NCBI GenBank assembly: GCA_002270565.1
Contig: NQMI01000024.1
Span: forward strand, 395,232-459,231
DNA: 64,000 nucleotides
Origin: Stenocarpella maydis
Taxonomy: Eukaryota; Ascomycota; Sordariomycetes; Diaporthales; Diaporthaceae
Reading direction: 5' to 3'
Each line of letters opens with the position of its first letter. Within the stretch, counting starts at the first letter, position 1. The translations under genes were made by a program, and so were the position numbers. Positions 1-11,768 of this stretch are shown piece after piece. The notes below the pieces were generated by a model that made no database searches, had not been told where the DNA came from, and saw only the letters and a program-made list of their open reading frames with translations.

Positions 1-12
1 TAGTTCGGAAGT

Positions 13-177
13 AGGTTTCGTCCTAACTAAATCTGATCACAATTCCGTTAAAAAGCGCTGCGGCGGACCCCTCATACAGTCGTGACGCTCAAATACCCAG
101 CGTTAGATAGCAAGTACAATGCTGACAACCGTTATGTTTAGCACATAACACCCACTAAGAAAATAGTGATAGCTCCA
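13..177. repeat. Dispersed repeat, copy A (diverged)
   Basis: This stretch aligns by eye with 8,202–8,377. Shared blocks occur in the same order: GGTTTCGT, a TCACAATCC-like block, GCTGCGGCGG followed by a CTYATACAG-like block, CTCAAA followed by ACCC and GGCGTT-like bases, GATA-AGTA, AACAC, and GTGATAG-TCC at the right edge. Differences are mostly single substitutions plus a homopolymer expansion in the other copy. No coding frame crosses it. It starts near the window edge, so the left limit is unknown. It could be part of a transposon terminus; no terminal inverted repeat or target duplication was identified. Confidence 0.6.
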
Positions 178-3100
178 TGATGAGTCTGGAAGTACGTTGG
201 CAGACCGGCGGAGATATATCGTACGCCAGAGCACGCCTAGGAGCGAGCACATGGCGACACTCATCTGCGTACCACGGCACATGCGAGTCAAGAATGTTCC
301 ACCCGTTCGCAACATGGGACGCAGAGGGAGGTGTCCCCTTCTCTCTTGGCCTTCGGGTAATCCGTGGCTAAATCTAACTGTACAACAACACATGGCCGCA
401 CCGGCGATACGTGTAGTACATCCGCGGTGGGCAGGGATCGCCTTGGGCGTCGATCTCTGGGGGACGATACCGGCTTGCGTACACACACAGAGAGGGAGGG
501 AGAGAGACGGGACGAACAATGCCGCCAACAACACCATGGCGGGCTGGCGATTCCCACTAGTGCTTGTTGCCAGAACGCCTCTGCTGGAGATTTGCACGGC
601 GCCCCAGCGTTTCCCTTAGAATGGGGACCACACCTGTCTCTGACAAAATGAACAAGGCCACGGCGACGGCACGTTGGCACACAAAGACACGCATCTTGGC
701 AGGGTCGTCTGAGCTGCAAGCATGCAGGGCTGGGCCGGACTGCGGATGCTGGGCCAGGCACACACACACATGAGGCGGTATTGTGCTTCATCATCTTGTC
801 TTGTCTGGGGCGTCCTTGTGCTCGGTTTGTCTGGCGATCAACCGGCGCCCCGTACAGGTCGACCCAAAAAAAAAATGAAAACTCGCTGACCGGTCCAGTG
901 GCGATCACTGTATCCGTCTGATACCCCGAGCGGGCAACCAACACGGAGAGGAGCTGAGAGGCTGGCCGCACTACAGACCAACGGTCGAACGAAAAGGAAA
1001 AGACAGAAAACGTTTGTGCCCTGATGATGTGTTCGATGCAGCGCGGCTGTCTAGTTCTCCCTCTTGCGGAGGCGTGCCAGGCCTCTCGTTTCTCCCGGGC
1101 AAGTCACAAGTATCCAGGATCGCCACCTCTGGGCGTCTGGCCAGCGTTTGATTTTATGTGTGCCGGCCAGGAAGAGGGTACCGTACCCCACAGAAAGCTT
1201 CTTCGAAATTGAGGGGGGGTGGGCGAGATCTGTGTGGGGGACCTCGGATCGGCAGGCGAGGTTGCACTCGGATTCAGCCTCGGAGATATTATAACACGAT
1301 GAACTCTAGGGTCCAGAAAAAGAAAAAAGGAAATGGCTCGGCTCGCCTCCTTTTGCCGTTGCCGACGTACTGAATCAATATCGCGGCAGCCTGGCAGTTT
1401 GATGCAGAGTATTGCCGCCACCGTACTACGGGCCAGCAGTCAGTCCATCTGTCAGTCCACCCATCCCCGCCGTTGTTGCTGTTGGCTTCGTCGTCGTCAA
1501 ACCGGCCAGGGATAGCCAACGGGCCCAGCCAGCCTTGTCAGGGCGAACCGACGGGTCCCTGGGTGCTTCGGAAAATTAAGGAACGAGTTAATATTGCAAA
1601 GAAGTGGCACCGGCCCGGGGGACCTGGGCGGTTCCCACACAGCTAGTCTCGCTTGGTGATGATCACCAACGAGCGACCTTGGCAGGAGATACCTGCACCG
1701 CCGTGCGGTAAAAGTGCCTCGTCATCCCATGGCCAATCGGCAATCGGCCAACTACCAGGTAATTTTGCTAATTCCGGCTCCTGTGATGCTTCGGACGCGA
1801 GGTACTGTATGTATGACTGATTGACTCAAGTCTGTTGGCTGCCTGCAGGATGCGCTGTTCGTTGTCCACGGACTGCATACGCACCGGACATGAGCAGTAT
1901 TAGGTGAGGTCATGACAAGCAGGGGCATCTGTCGGGTGCGGTTGAGCCTGAGGAGGTGGTGTGGGCGCATGCCTGTGAGCGTGGGTGTGGGTGGAGTACC
2001 GCAGGCTGGAGTCCATGTACTGGCGGTGCACATTCCCGTGGAAGGGTACATATGCAGGCGACTTTTGTCTTGTTCGGATCCACACGGCAACCCGCAGGAC
2101 ACACAGACGGCCAGGCAGGCCAGGCAGGCCAGGCCACGCCAATCCCCACAGGCAGTTCCTCGTGGGGTCGGCCCTGATTGGCCAGAGTGTTACCACTGCA
2201 GCGGAAGCGCAGGTGCCAGCGTCACCCTTGCAGCGCTCCCCTGCGGCCGTGGCCCTGCATGGCGACCTGGGCGAGGTGGCATCGGGCGCCCAAAACGGTC
2301 AAGTTCCCACGGTGGGGCCGGCCCCGGCCTGCAAGACGGTGGAGCGGGAGCCACAAAACCTGGTTACTAAGATGCCTAGCACCATAGTGGTAACGCCTCT
2401 TGCTTCTTTGGGCGGACCTTGCGAAACGTCCACTCTGCTCTGCACATGCCTTGCACACACCCAGACCAGACACCTTGGCCCTTCGGCCTCGCACCCTCAC
2501 CACCTCACCACCTCACCACCTCAAGCCTCGCGTTCTTCAGCCTCCATCCGCCCGGCCCAGCCAGTGGGACCGCGGTTTCGACGAGCGTGATGTGCGCATG
2601 CTGCCACCCACATGCTGCGCAGGCAGGCCTGACACGACACGACACGACAACACGAAATGGCATGCGGGGCACAATATCAGCAACCATCCCCCAAGCCGTC
2701 ACTCCGCTTGCAGATCGCCAGCCGCGAGACCGGACGAGCCCTCGCCGATGGGATGAACATGCTCCTTAATTACTGCTAACCCATCGTGCGCGCTGGGTCT
2801 GCTGCTGCAGCAGAGCAGAGCAGAGCAGAGCAGTGCAGTGCATGGTGCGCTCGCGCCAGCCCTCTCGTCTCGACCACGGATACACACAATCGGACGACGT
2901 ATAAGCTTCTATAATGTCCGGTCTAAGCCGCACGCCCCACGACCCAACACACACTGGCCCGCCCATCCGATGTGGCCTGCCCTCCCACAAGCTTTCCTGC
3001 TTCGCGATTGGGTCCTTGTCCGCCCCCGTGGTCCCTCGTCCCACCCCCATGGCTGCTTTGGCCGTGTTTCTCGTCTGCGAGCTGCTTCACCTCGTCCCGT

Positions 3101-4318
3101 CCTTGGGCGGGCCCCTGCCATGCCATACCGTGCAGTGCCGTGCTGCATCCACCCGCGAGCCTGGCCTGTCCAACACCCTCCCTGCGACTCGACTGGCCCG
3201 GCGAGTAAGTGGCCGGGCGGCATTTGCACAGCCAAGACCTGGGACCGGAACTGGGCTAAGCTCCGCAACTGACGCGGGAACCTGGGCATGAATTCATCTT
3301 CTAGCCTCGAAACCTCCCTGGCTTCTAGCTTCTTGTCCCCTGCGTGTCATGTTGCTGCATTCCAGGACGGGCTGCCAGTCTAGTGTACTGTGTAGCATCC
3401 AGGCTCTCTCTTTGTAGCCTTAGCGCCTCCTGCTCGCTCTTGTCTCGCCTCTCGGTCCGCCATACATACATAGTACAGCCTGATCGTCCTCTTGTCTTGC
3501 CCGTCACCTCCCCGGCCGCATGCCACGGCCTTTGGTAAGAGCCACCTCGCTTGCGCCCGACGTCCGCATATCCACCGGCACGGGAAAAGCAGCCCCGGCT
3601 GTCCCTCCTCTGGGTCCTCTCTTGTCTTGTACATTTCCCCGGGTTTGGCCCCGGTCACCAGGCCAAGAGGAACGGCTGTGTCGATCCTGGCCTGCAAGCC
3701 GAGCAGGCCATTAATTATCCTCCCGGCGTCTCGATTCTGCCGCGGCCGTACCACACGACAAGGGCCGCATACGGTAGATACCTACCAGAGAGCCTGAGCT
3801 GCATCACCGTCGACCCGGCCCCCGCTGGTCCGCTCCTGCTCGGCTGTCTATCTCACCTGCATTGTGGCCGCGTCCCGCGACTCGCACATTAGCACTCAGG
3901 CGGGATCCCGCAACCCGTGGCTCGTGTACATCGACATCACCCGTCTTTGATGTCAACTCCGCTCACATTCCCCGAGCGCCCCATCTTCGTTACTTTCTCC
4001 AAAACGGGGGTAGCCTCCTTTTTTTCCCGCCTCGACCCTCAGCACCCGACCTGGGCCAAGATCTCCGTCCTGCTGCTAGTGCTACCCCTCTGGGTACCCA
4101 CATTATCCACACCCATCCTCGAGGTGGGCCGCCCACCCCTGTCGGTATCAAGTGTTGGATCCTATGGAAATACCTTCTAGAATTAAAATTTCCCGTCCCG
4201 CCGGCTTCGTGTGAGATTCAATTCTCCGCGAGCCTCCCTCTCCTTCATGCCAATGCCTTCTGCTCTCTTACCCTCCCACAGAGACCTGGCTGGATGTGCT
4301 CGCCAGCGGAGGAAGCGA
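178..4318. other. Non-coding stretch upstream of the F-box gene
   Basis: No frame here shows a recognisable domain or consistent codon bias. It contains several short tandem repeats: a CAGGC-type run near 2,109–2,136, four ACACG-type units at 2,631–2,650 and GCAGA units near 2,808–2,835. It also has a near-perfect palindrome at about 1,653–1,669 (TTGGTGAT-G-ATCACCAA). The pyrimidine-rich part from about 3,300 onward is likely promoter and 5' leader of the F-box gene. Confidence 0.6.
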
Positions 4319-6119
4319 ATGGCCTCATATGCCTGCGGCGCGGGCCAGACATGTCACCACTCGCAGCAGCAGCAGCAATATCACCATCACCAGTATGAGC
4401 CCAGGTGGTCTCTGAACGACCTGAGTACTGAACTCCTGGCCCTGATATTCGAGCAGGTTGGTGACCTCCTCCCTGGCTCCGTCCTCTGGCTCCTAACATG
4501 GTGCCCTCGGGCCAAATGCATATTCCTGGGGGGCTGTACTTACTGAGATCTGGCAGCTCCGAGATATCGATACCCAATATGTCTCGACCGCTCGGCTTCT
4601 CTGCCGACGGTTCAACCAGATAGCAATACCTATCGCCTACAAGACCCTCATCCTCACAGAACGGATAGTTTCCCAGGATGCAGGGCAGCATTTTCCTCAG
4701 GCTCTCGACCATATCAGTGCTCACACCCACCACGTTATTGCGAGGAGCGATCTGGACCCCAGGGGGATCAGAAGAATCCTGGAGAGAATACAGAGACTCT
4801 CATCCGTGAGGTGAGTGGTCTCTCCGGACTAGTGGACGACCGTCTACCTCGTCCAGTCTCGGACGTGCTGACCATGCTGCCCATACAGGTGGCGATACGT
4901 GGACAGGGAGGTCCACTCGGACCGCTTCTGGCTGCCATCCGATATCCTGAATGCAGAGCAGACTCGTTATAACCGCACTAGGCTATACGTCGAGGAACTT
5001 CCACTTCGGGACTTCGAGGGCGAGATGCGCAACACCTACCTGAGAGCCATACCCAGTGGGCTCCTGGTCTCCCTGAAGATGGCCCACCCCGCCCCGCCGC
5101 TCGTCACCCGGCTCAATTCCCTCAAGCACCTCCTCCTCTCGGCGCGGCGGCTGGAGACGCTCCACTTCGAGGACCGCGGCCAGGGCACGCACTTTGACTT
5201 CGCCCCCCACGAGCGCCTGCCGCCGCTGCGGGAGCTCACCCTCCGCTCCTACGACTGGAGGCACAGCGCCGACGAGGTGGCGCGGCACTGGGACTTCTCG
5301 CGCATCACGTCGCTGGAGCTCATCTCGGTGCCCGTCTTCAACTTCCTCGACTCGGTCAGCTTCCACGACCTGGCCAACCTGCAGACCCTCCAGTGCGAGG
5401 ACTTTAGCGCGCACCTCCCGGACCTCCGCATCGAGGCCACACGGCGCCTCAACCTGCTCGTCCGCTCCTACATCCGCGCCCTGTCGACGCTCCAGATCAC
5501 CGTGCACACGTACCACTTCCCCGTTGACGCCCTCCTGCCGCACGCGCGCACGCTGACGACCCTGCGCATACGTGACCACACCGGATTCGGCGAGGAGGAC
5601 CGCCGCTGTCCGACAATCTACCACGAGGACCTGGCGCTCCTGGCGCAGCACATGCGCCAGGTGCAGGTGCTCGAGCTGGACATGGACGTGGTGCACACGG
5701 ACCCGCCGCAGTTCCTCCGGGCCGTGTGCGCCTTCCAGGCCCTGCACACCCTTACGCTGCACGTCCAGACGGTCCTGCACCCCTTCGAGGTGGTCTACCC
5801 GGGCGTGGACCGCGACCGCGACGCCTCGATGCGCATGCTGCACCTCCTCGTGCGCCACAAGGCCGGGGGCGTGCCCTGGCGCTCCGTCACCATCAACGTC
5901 GGCGGGTGGAAGAAGGTCATGGTCCGCCGCCTCAGCGAGCCGTGGCGCAGGCAGAACGAGCGTGGCATCTTTGCCGAGAGGTGCTTCGTTCTTGAGCGCA
6001 ACCCCGGCACGGGGGAGATGAGCGTCCGCGAGGAGGTCGCTGTCGAGGCTAGCCGGCAGGCCACGCCTGAGGAGGAGGATGAGGATGGAACCGATGAGGA
6101 GGAGGAGGAGGAGGGTGGT

Positions 6120-6150
<31 letters not shown>

Positions 6151-6206
6151 TAGGGGGAGAGGAGGAGGGGAGGAGGAGAGGAGGAGGAGGAGGAGGAAAC
6201 CGATGA
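4319..6206 (+). CDS. F-box protein with acidic/glycine-rich tail
   Basis: Predicted substrate adaptor of an SCF (Skp1–Cullin–F-box) ubiquitin ligase. Exons 4,319–4,456, 4,548–4,810 and 4,889–6,206 join in frame to 572 codons. The start is the ATG giving MASYACG, the last ATG before the conserved part. A Gln/His run (about residues 16–27) precedes the F-box-like segment WSLNDLSTELLALIFEQ (residues 30–46), continued in exon 2 by IWQLRDID and ARLLCRRFNQIA. The rest is a roughly 400-residue region with regularly spaced leucines (LRELTL, LETLHFED, LQVLELDMDV), consistent with a leucine-rich substrate-binding domain common in fungal F-box proteins. The tail (from about residue 520) is almost only Glu, Gly and Arg, encoded by a GGA microsatellite. 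Exon 3 has strong C/G third-position bias, supporting real coding. The target is unknown. Confidence 0.8.
6066..6203 (+). repeat. GGA/GAG microsatellite with an 11-G run inside the F-box gene
   Basis: A purine-only tract of GAG, GGA and GGT triplets encodes the acidic and glycine-rich C-terminal tail. It includes an uninterrupted run of 11 G at 6,120–6,130. Length change by multiples of three would alter tail length; single-base slippage in the G run would shift the frame close to the stop. Confidence 0.85.
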
Positions 6207-8201
6207 GAACGAAGAGATGTCCGATTACTTCATGAGTGCTGCATAAAGAGAGAGAAGGTGGGATTTTAAAGATGGTCACAGAATGATAGTCCCAGAATGT
6301 CTAGAAGACACTATCGCATTGCTCACGAGCATTCCCGAATGGGATTCAAAAATGAAGAGCAGACCAGAAGCATGTTGACGCCGGTCACATAAACACGCCC
6401 ACATTTCGAAGCTAGGCAATGACCCGATCCAGAAGGACAAGGAAGACGGCTCCTCAGCTCACGCGCAGAGGGACAGGCGCAGAAGAGCAGAGCACAGCAC
6501 CACAAACATTGAGCAAAGGCGTTGGATCCAGCGGGCGGCCAGGTTCATTGTATTTGGGGTTACATGACTGGATCGCTTTTGGTGTATAGCATATTGGTTG
6601 TAGATAGATCGTATAGGTGGGAATGTCTAGGTAGCTACGTTAATAGTTTTCTGCCCACCATGGGCTCCTGCCCCTTGCCTCCTGCTCCCCTTCTTCTTCT
6701 GCTCGTGTGAGCTGCTCAAGATGTTTTGTGTTCGGAGACGCCATGCGGGCTGGCAGGTTTGGAGCGGAGTGGTGCCCAGATGGCGTCTACTGAATCATCC
6801 GTGCCTGACCTTGCGCTGATATGGAATTCCGACTTATCCTTCGCCTCTCGAGGGCGAACTGCCCTCCCGCGTCGTGTTCCTCCTCGGCCCCTATCCAAGT
6901 GGAAGCACCGCCCAGAGGAGGAAGGCCGAAGGGGGGGAGGGGAGGGCGACACAACGGGAGTTCTGGCTGGCTGGGTGGGCTCACACAGGTCTGCATGCGA
7001 GACAGCTAGCTATTCAATCGTAGAACTGCTCCGGTGGAGGCACAGCCATCTATTATCTCCCTGATAGAGCAGGCGTATCTTTTCTTCTTTTCTTGAAACC
7101 CCCTCCCCCCCCCCCCCAGCAGAAGCCGCACCAGCTGATGGCGATGGCCAGGAGACACGCCGTCGTTGTGTGCCAGGCGGAGCAGAGGTGGCCGTCTGCT
7201 CTTGCGTCCATGTGTTTGCTGATCCCGGGACATTATTTCCAAGTATTTTGCACTCTAGTCACCAGTGATACGAGAGATCTAGGCGGACGGGGGGGGGGGG
7301 GTTGGGTGGTGTAAGGGGATCCCCAAGGTTCAAAAGGATAAACAAACTTGACGTCTGATAACTATGAGATGGTCCCCGGTGCTACGGCGACAACTAACAT
7401 GGACCGTATACCTGAGAACTAACTACGTATCCACCTAACTCAACCACCTATCAGCCCATCACCTCACGAAACATCTTTAAAGGACAGGACACTTATTTCA
7501 TCTAAACCCCAGCATATGTTCAGTCATGATTGTTCCTCTGGGAACCCAGTCTATGGGTGATCTGCTTTTGAATGAATTATCAGTACCAGCTCGCTTGCCC
7601 CGAGGTATCAAACCCTCAAGACGGACGCCTCCGCGTATTCTCCTCTGGAGAGTTCCTGGTGTGGAATATCTGGCTGTGTTATAATATCCTATGGGATCAC
7701 CTGCTTTTCCTGCGTCTGCTTGTGCCCTTATCCACCCGTGTCTAGGACGGGACGCCACCGCCTTATTAGCCCTTGTGCGCTCCTAGATTGAGAAGGCCCG
7801 GGGAGCACCCGGTCGAGAGGGGATGTATAGCCTGAGAGTAAAATTTATAAATTTATACCTGGCAAACCTGGACACGGGTTTTCCGAGCTATATCAAAAAC
7901 ACAAGACGAGTGAAGCCCCCCGAGCCGAGAAGAAAACAGAGACTGAACCCGATGTGCACGTGAGCCAAAATACCGCTACAAGCTAACTACTCAAACATAT
8001 CTCCACCTCAAGTAATGCCTTGATTGCCCGGTGAGTGCAACAGGGAGTGGACCAGAAGTGGGATTCCGTCCCCCCCCCTGCGGGGGGACCCCTTCCGTCC
8101 GTATAGAGGTGAGAAAGGCAGAGCGAGGCGGAACTCTTGGTACTTTGATGTTAAGTATACACGAGCACATGCTGCTGTGCACACTAGACACACGTGCTAG
8201 C
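6207..8201. other. Intergenic stretch, no gene seen
   Basis: 3' flank of the F-box gene followed by sequence without a supported gene. It has a 13-C run at 7,105–7,117 and a 13-G run at 7,289–7,301. An 86-codon frame on the minus strand (7,758–7,498) has no recognised similarity and is not called. Confidence 0.6.
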
Positions 8202-8377
8202 TGGTTTCGTTTTTAATCCGGTCACAATCCCCCCCCCCCCCTAAAAAAAAAAGGAGCTGCGGCGGTCCCTTAATACAGCCATTCATAACTGCTCAAAGAC
8301 CCGGCGTTTGATAAGTAAAAAGATCACAATACCGATAACAATAAATTTCAAAACACAATAACACACGTGATAGATCC
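8202..8377. repeat. Dispersed repeat, copy B (diverged)
   Basis: Second copy of the repeat at 13–177, in the same orientation. It differs by a C13 run (8,229–8,241) and an adjacent A10 run where the other copy has a short non-repetitive stretch, plus many substitutions. The right edge of similarity is the shared GTGATAG-TCC block. No coding potential was seen. Confidence 0.6.
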
Positions 8378-11300
8378 GCGGCCACGTCAGGCACAGACTC
8401 GCAGCCACTTCGAGCCGAAGCCAACCTCCTAACGGTGCAAAGCTCCTCGGCCTGCGCAGGTTACCCCTTAATTTTTCATTTATTTTTTTTTATTTTTATT
8501 TTTGGCCTTTTCTTCTTCTTTTCTTCCTGACGTTTTCGCCCTTGGCTTTTCTCCCCTTCGCTCCTGGGTTTGACCCACGAGAATATATGTCTTCCGTCCT
8601 CTCGGGTTGAGTGCCTTGTCTCTCCTCCTCCCAGTGTTGCCGCCTCCGGTGCGCGAGTACCAGCCCCGATAGATGCTTGCTCTAGAATTTTTCTTTTAAC
8701 TTAGTAAGCCCAGCAGTAGTTCGTTATGACAAGCCTAGGACGATGTGATAGTACGCACACATGTAAACCGAGATTATGTACTTTCACAACAGCAACCCAA
8801 CTTAGTGTAGGCCCAAGTTGAGATAGATATACAGTATATTCATGATTGCCGGCCCTGCTGGCCAGCCACGTCCGGTTACCGGACCCTGAGGTCTTTGCAT
8901 TCCTGCATACGACACCGACGGATCCCAGGCCTAGATCAGAGGGCACCACTTCCTTGGGGGTTTCTTGGGCTTTTTTCAGTGTCCAACAGAACGGAGGAAG
9001 TAGCATGATACAATGCCTCGCTATTCCGGGGGAGGCACTCGGGATAACTACCGCGCGCGGCCTGGCCCATGGCGACAAACCTGGAAGGGCACATGAGGGA
9101 TCCGACTATGGAGCGCGCGAGAAAGCTAGTCCCCCTGCACAAATCCCTTGATATCTATCTGCCTTCTTAAATCATCTCCCATGAGCAGATGTAGTGATTT
9201 GACAAGGTGGCTACTGGCTTCCACGCCTCCTTCACCCCTACGCCATCAGACGCGCACGCAGGACAGAGTATCTTCCTCGCGGGCACTATAACTCGTAAGC
9301 GGCCAACTGGGCTAGGAAATCCTCCAGTCTCATAATACTCCTCCCAAACCACCCAGCGGAACCCCCCCCCCCCACAACGGCCTCAGTACCATATCCCATG
9401 GAGGTTTGTGGTTGGTGTTGCAACTATCCAAAGGATTAAGATGGCTTGCTCAGGTGGATGTGTCTGGCCTTCTCACGTCCGACCAGCACGACTTGTGAAT
9501 ATATACGGTACAGACTCAACTGTGCAATAGATTCTAACAACTAAAAGAAGGCCTAGGTAGCAGATTGGGGGCTGGCATTGGTAAGGGGTGTTGCATGCTG
9601 TTTCAACTTGTGCATGTACGTTCAAAGAATAGATAAAGTTATAGCAACACAAGAAGCACAAGAGGTGAACCATATTAGTTGGCAGCTGGATGCACCCCGC
9701 CTCAACCAACTCTACCTAAGTGCCAGTTGAATAATTTCAATGACATGATATGCTTACAGCCTATTTATCCTTTCTACTACTTAGCTCACATTATGCAACC
9801 TGAAAGGTCCAGCAATGTGTTGCGCAACGCCAGCAGAGCAACCCTATCCCCCACCGAGGGGTCGGCCCCGGGAGAAGGTGGGGGGGGGTTTACTTAAATG
9901 TACAGCTAGGACCACGTGTGAAAAGCCCGACTGCGAGACACTTGTGCTCCAGATTCGAGGATCCATTCTGAAGTAATTTCCACCCAGATATATATCCCTT
10001 CACATACCAGTCACCGCCATCTTTATCACCGGGCGTGAAGGGGACGGGGGTTAGGGCTGCAGCTTCCTCGCAGCAAACAACCGGCTCTGCTTGCTCTCTC
10101 CCCGTCCCTCGCTCCGTCGCACGCATTGCCGCCGTGTGGCCGTGCCATACACGGTACAGCCAGAACCAGTTCGGTTGTACGGAGTATTCCGTGCTCCCCA
10201 ACTGCTGCTGCGCCGGGCGGGCGGGCATTGACAGGCCTTTTTTTTTTTCTTCTTTCCCCCCCCCCCTCCTAGGTATCCACAGACATGGGGGCCACGCCAC
10301 CTCGAAGACACTGTGCGGGGGGGCATTGCTCAGTGACGTGACAAGGGGTCCCCCGCCCGTGTGCTTGCATTATCGGCCCGGTGCGAATTAGTCACGCGAG
10401 AGACGAGGGAGAACAATAGGAGAGGAAAGGGGGGGGGATAAGAGAGAGAAGGGGGGGCCTCCATCAACGGCGTGCAGGGGCCCACGGTGGGATGGATGGG
10501 CCCGGCCGCCCACGTGTAAGCGGGCAGATCTACCGCACGGTCCCAAACCCGTACGACGTCGCCTGCACAGTATGTAGTGAGCGTATGTATACATACATAC
10601 ATAGCAACTCACTACGTGCGCATCCCACGGGGCAATCACCACCAGACAAGAAAGCTTGCCTACCCCGGCAGCCCGGCAGCAGACCAGCCTGACCAGTCAG
10701 TCCCAGGTCGAGAGATCGCCGAGCCGCTGCAGCAGCCAAAGGTCGACAAAGTGAGAATTTCTTTCTGACTCGTCACCCCGATCGGTTTCTCCCCAGCTCC
10801 TCCGTTCCGGCCCACCTCTGTTCAGCGTGGCTCCTCGTGCGGTGCGCTGCTCTCGTCTGTCATCATCAAAAACGGCCCCCTTGTCCCGAGACAAGCGAAG
10901 ATGCGGCTTGCCCGAACCCCCCGACCTTGCGGGACCAAGGCCAAGCGGGACGGGAATGGGGGTAGGAAGGGGGTGGGAATGGAAGGAAAAGGGAAGGGCA
11001 TGCATGCATGCATGCCTCCATGATGTTATTTCTCCTGTGTTACATGTGGTGAGCCAGTGGGATTGGGTTGGGGGACGGGATGCGCGGGATCTCCCATCCA
11101 TGAGGGGTGTGCATGGCTGGCACGGCTGGCATATGGTATGGGGCGCATGGTTCCAGTAGCCGGCACAACCCCTGTTTGCGCGACGAACTGCCAACTTGCT
11201 TTTTCACCCCTTCGCTTCTGTGCGTGTCTTCTTTCTGCTTCTCGAATTTCCCACCGTCCCACGCGCTGCGTGCCGTCCCGCTGAACCAGTCACGGCAAAT

Positions 11301-11748
11301 TGCCGTCATTTAAACTTCATACTCGCTTCTCCGCACAGGTCGGGTGGGGGGAGAGGGGGGGGGCGCATCTGGGGCATTTGCCCACGGCTCCCATCCAGCT
11401 CCAGCCAAGCTATGGGCTGATCTTTGGGTCCCATTCTGCTGGGTCCCAACAGAATCAGCGCTATGAGCAGAGAGAAAGAGGCTGGAGCTGGTGCCATGTG
11501 CCGTACAGTGCCTACCGCCGCAGGGAGGCCGAGTCAGGAGCTGGCACAGTGAGAGGCTCCTGAGACCGTGGCGCGGGAGAGGCTGGCTCCAATGTATACT
11601 AGCCCAGCTATCAGCTTCGCAGTCAAAGTACAAGCAGACACAGGAAGAAATGTACTTTCTTGATCCAGTACCACAATGTACCAGGTTTGCCGACAAGAGT
11701 GGGTCGGTTTGCATTCAGCATGAACACACACCACATGGTCAAGCAGCT

Positions 11749-11768
11749 CCCCCCCCCCCCCCCNNNNN
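11749..11768. other. 15-C run followed by a 5-N assembly gap
   Basis: A run of 15 C (11,749–11,763) runs directly into five undetermined bases (11,764–11,768). Reading frames and distances across this point are not reliable. The gap probably reflects failure to sequence through the homopolymer. Confidence 0.95.

Noticed and set aside
197..971. Overlapping frames of 140–227 codons on both strands at the left end
   Set aside because: Mutually overlapping, no domain or codon bias, and partly inside repeat copy A.
5726..5995. Arg/Pro/His-rich frames inside the F-box gene
   Set aside because: Shadow frames of the GC-rich third exon.
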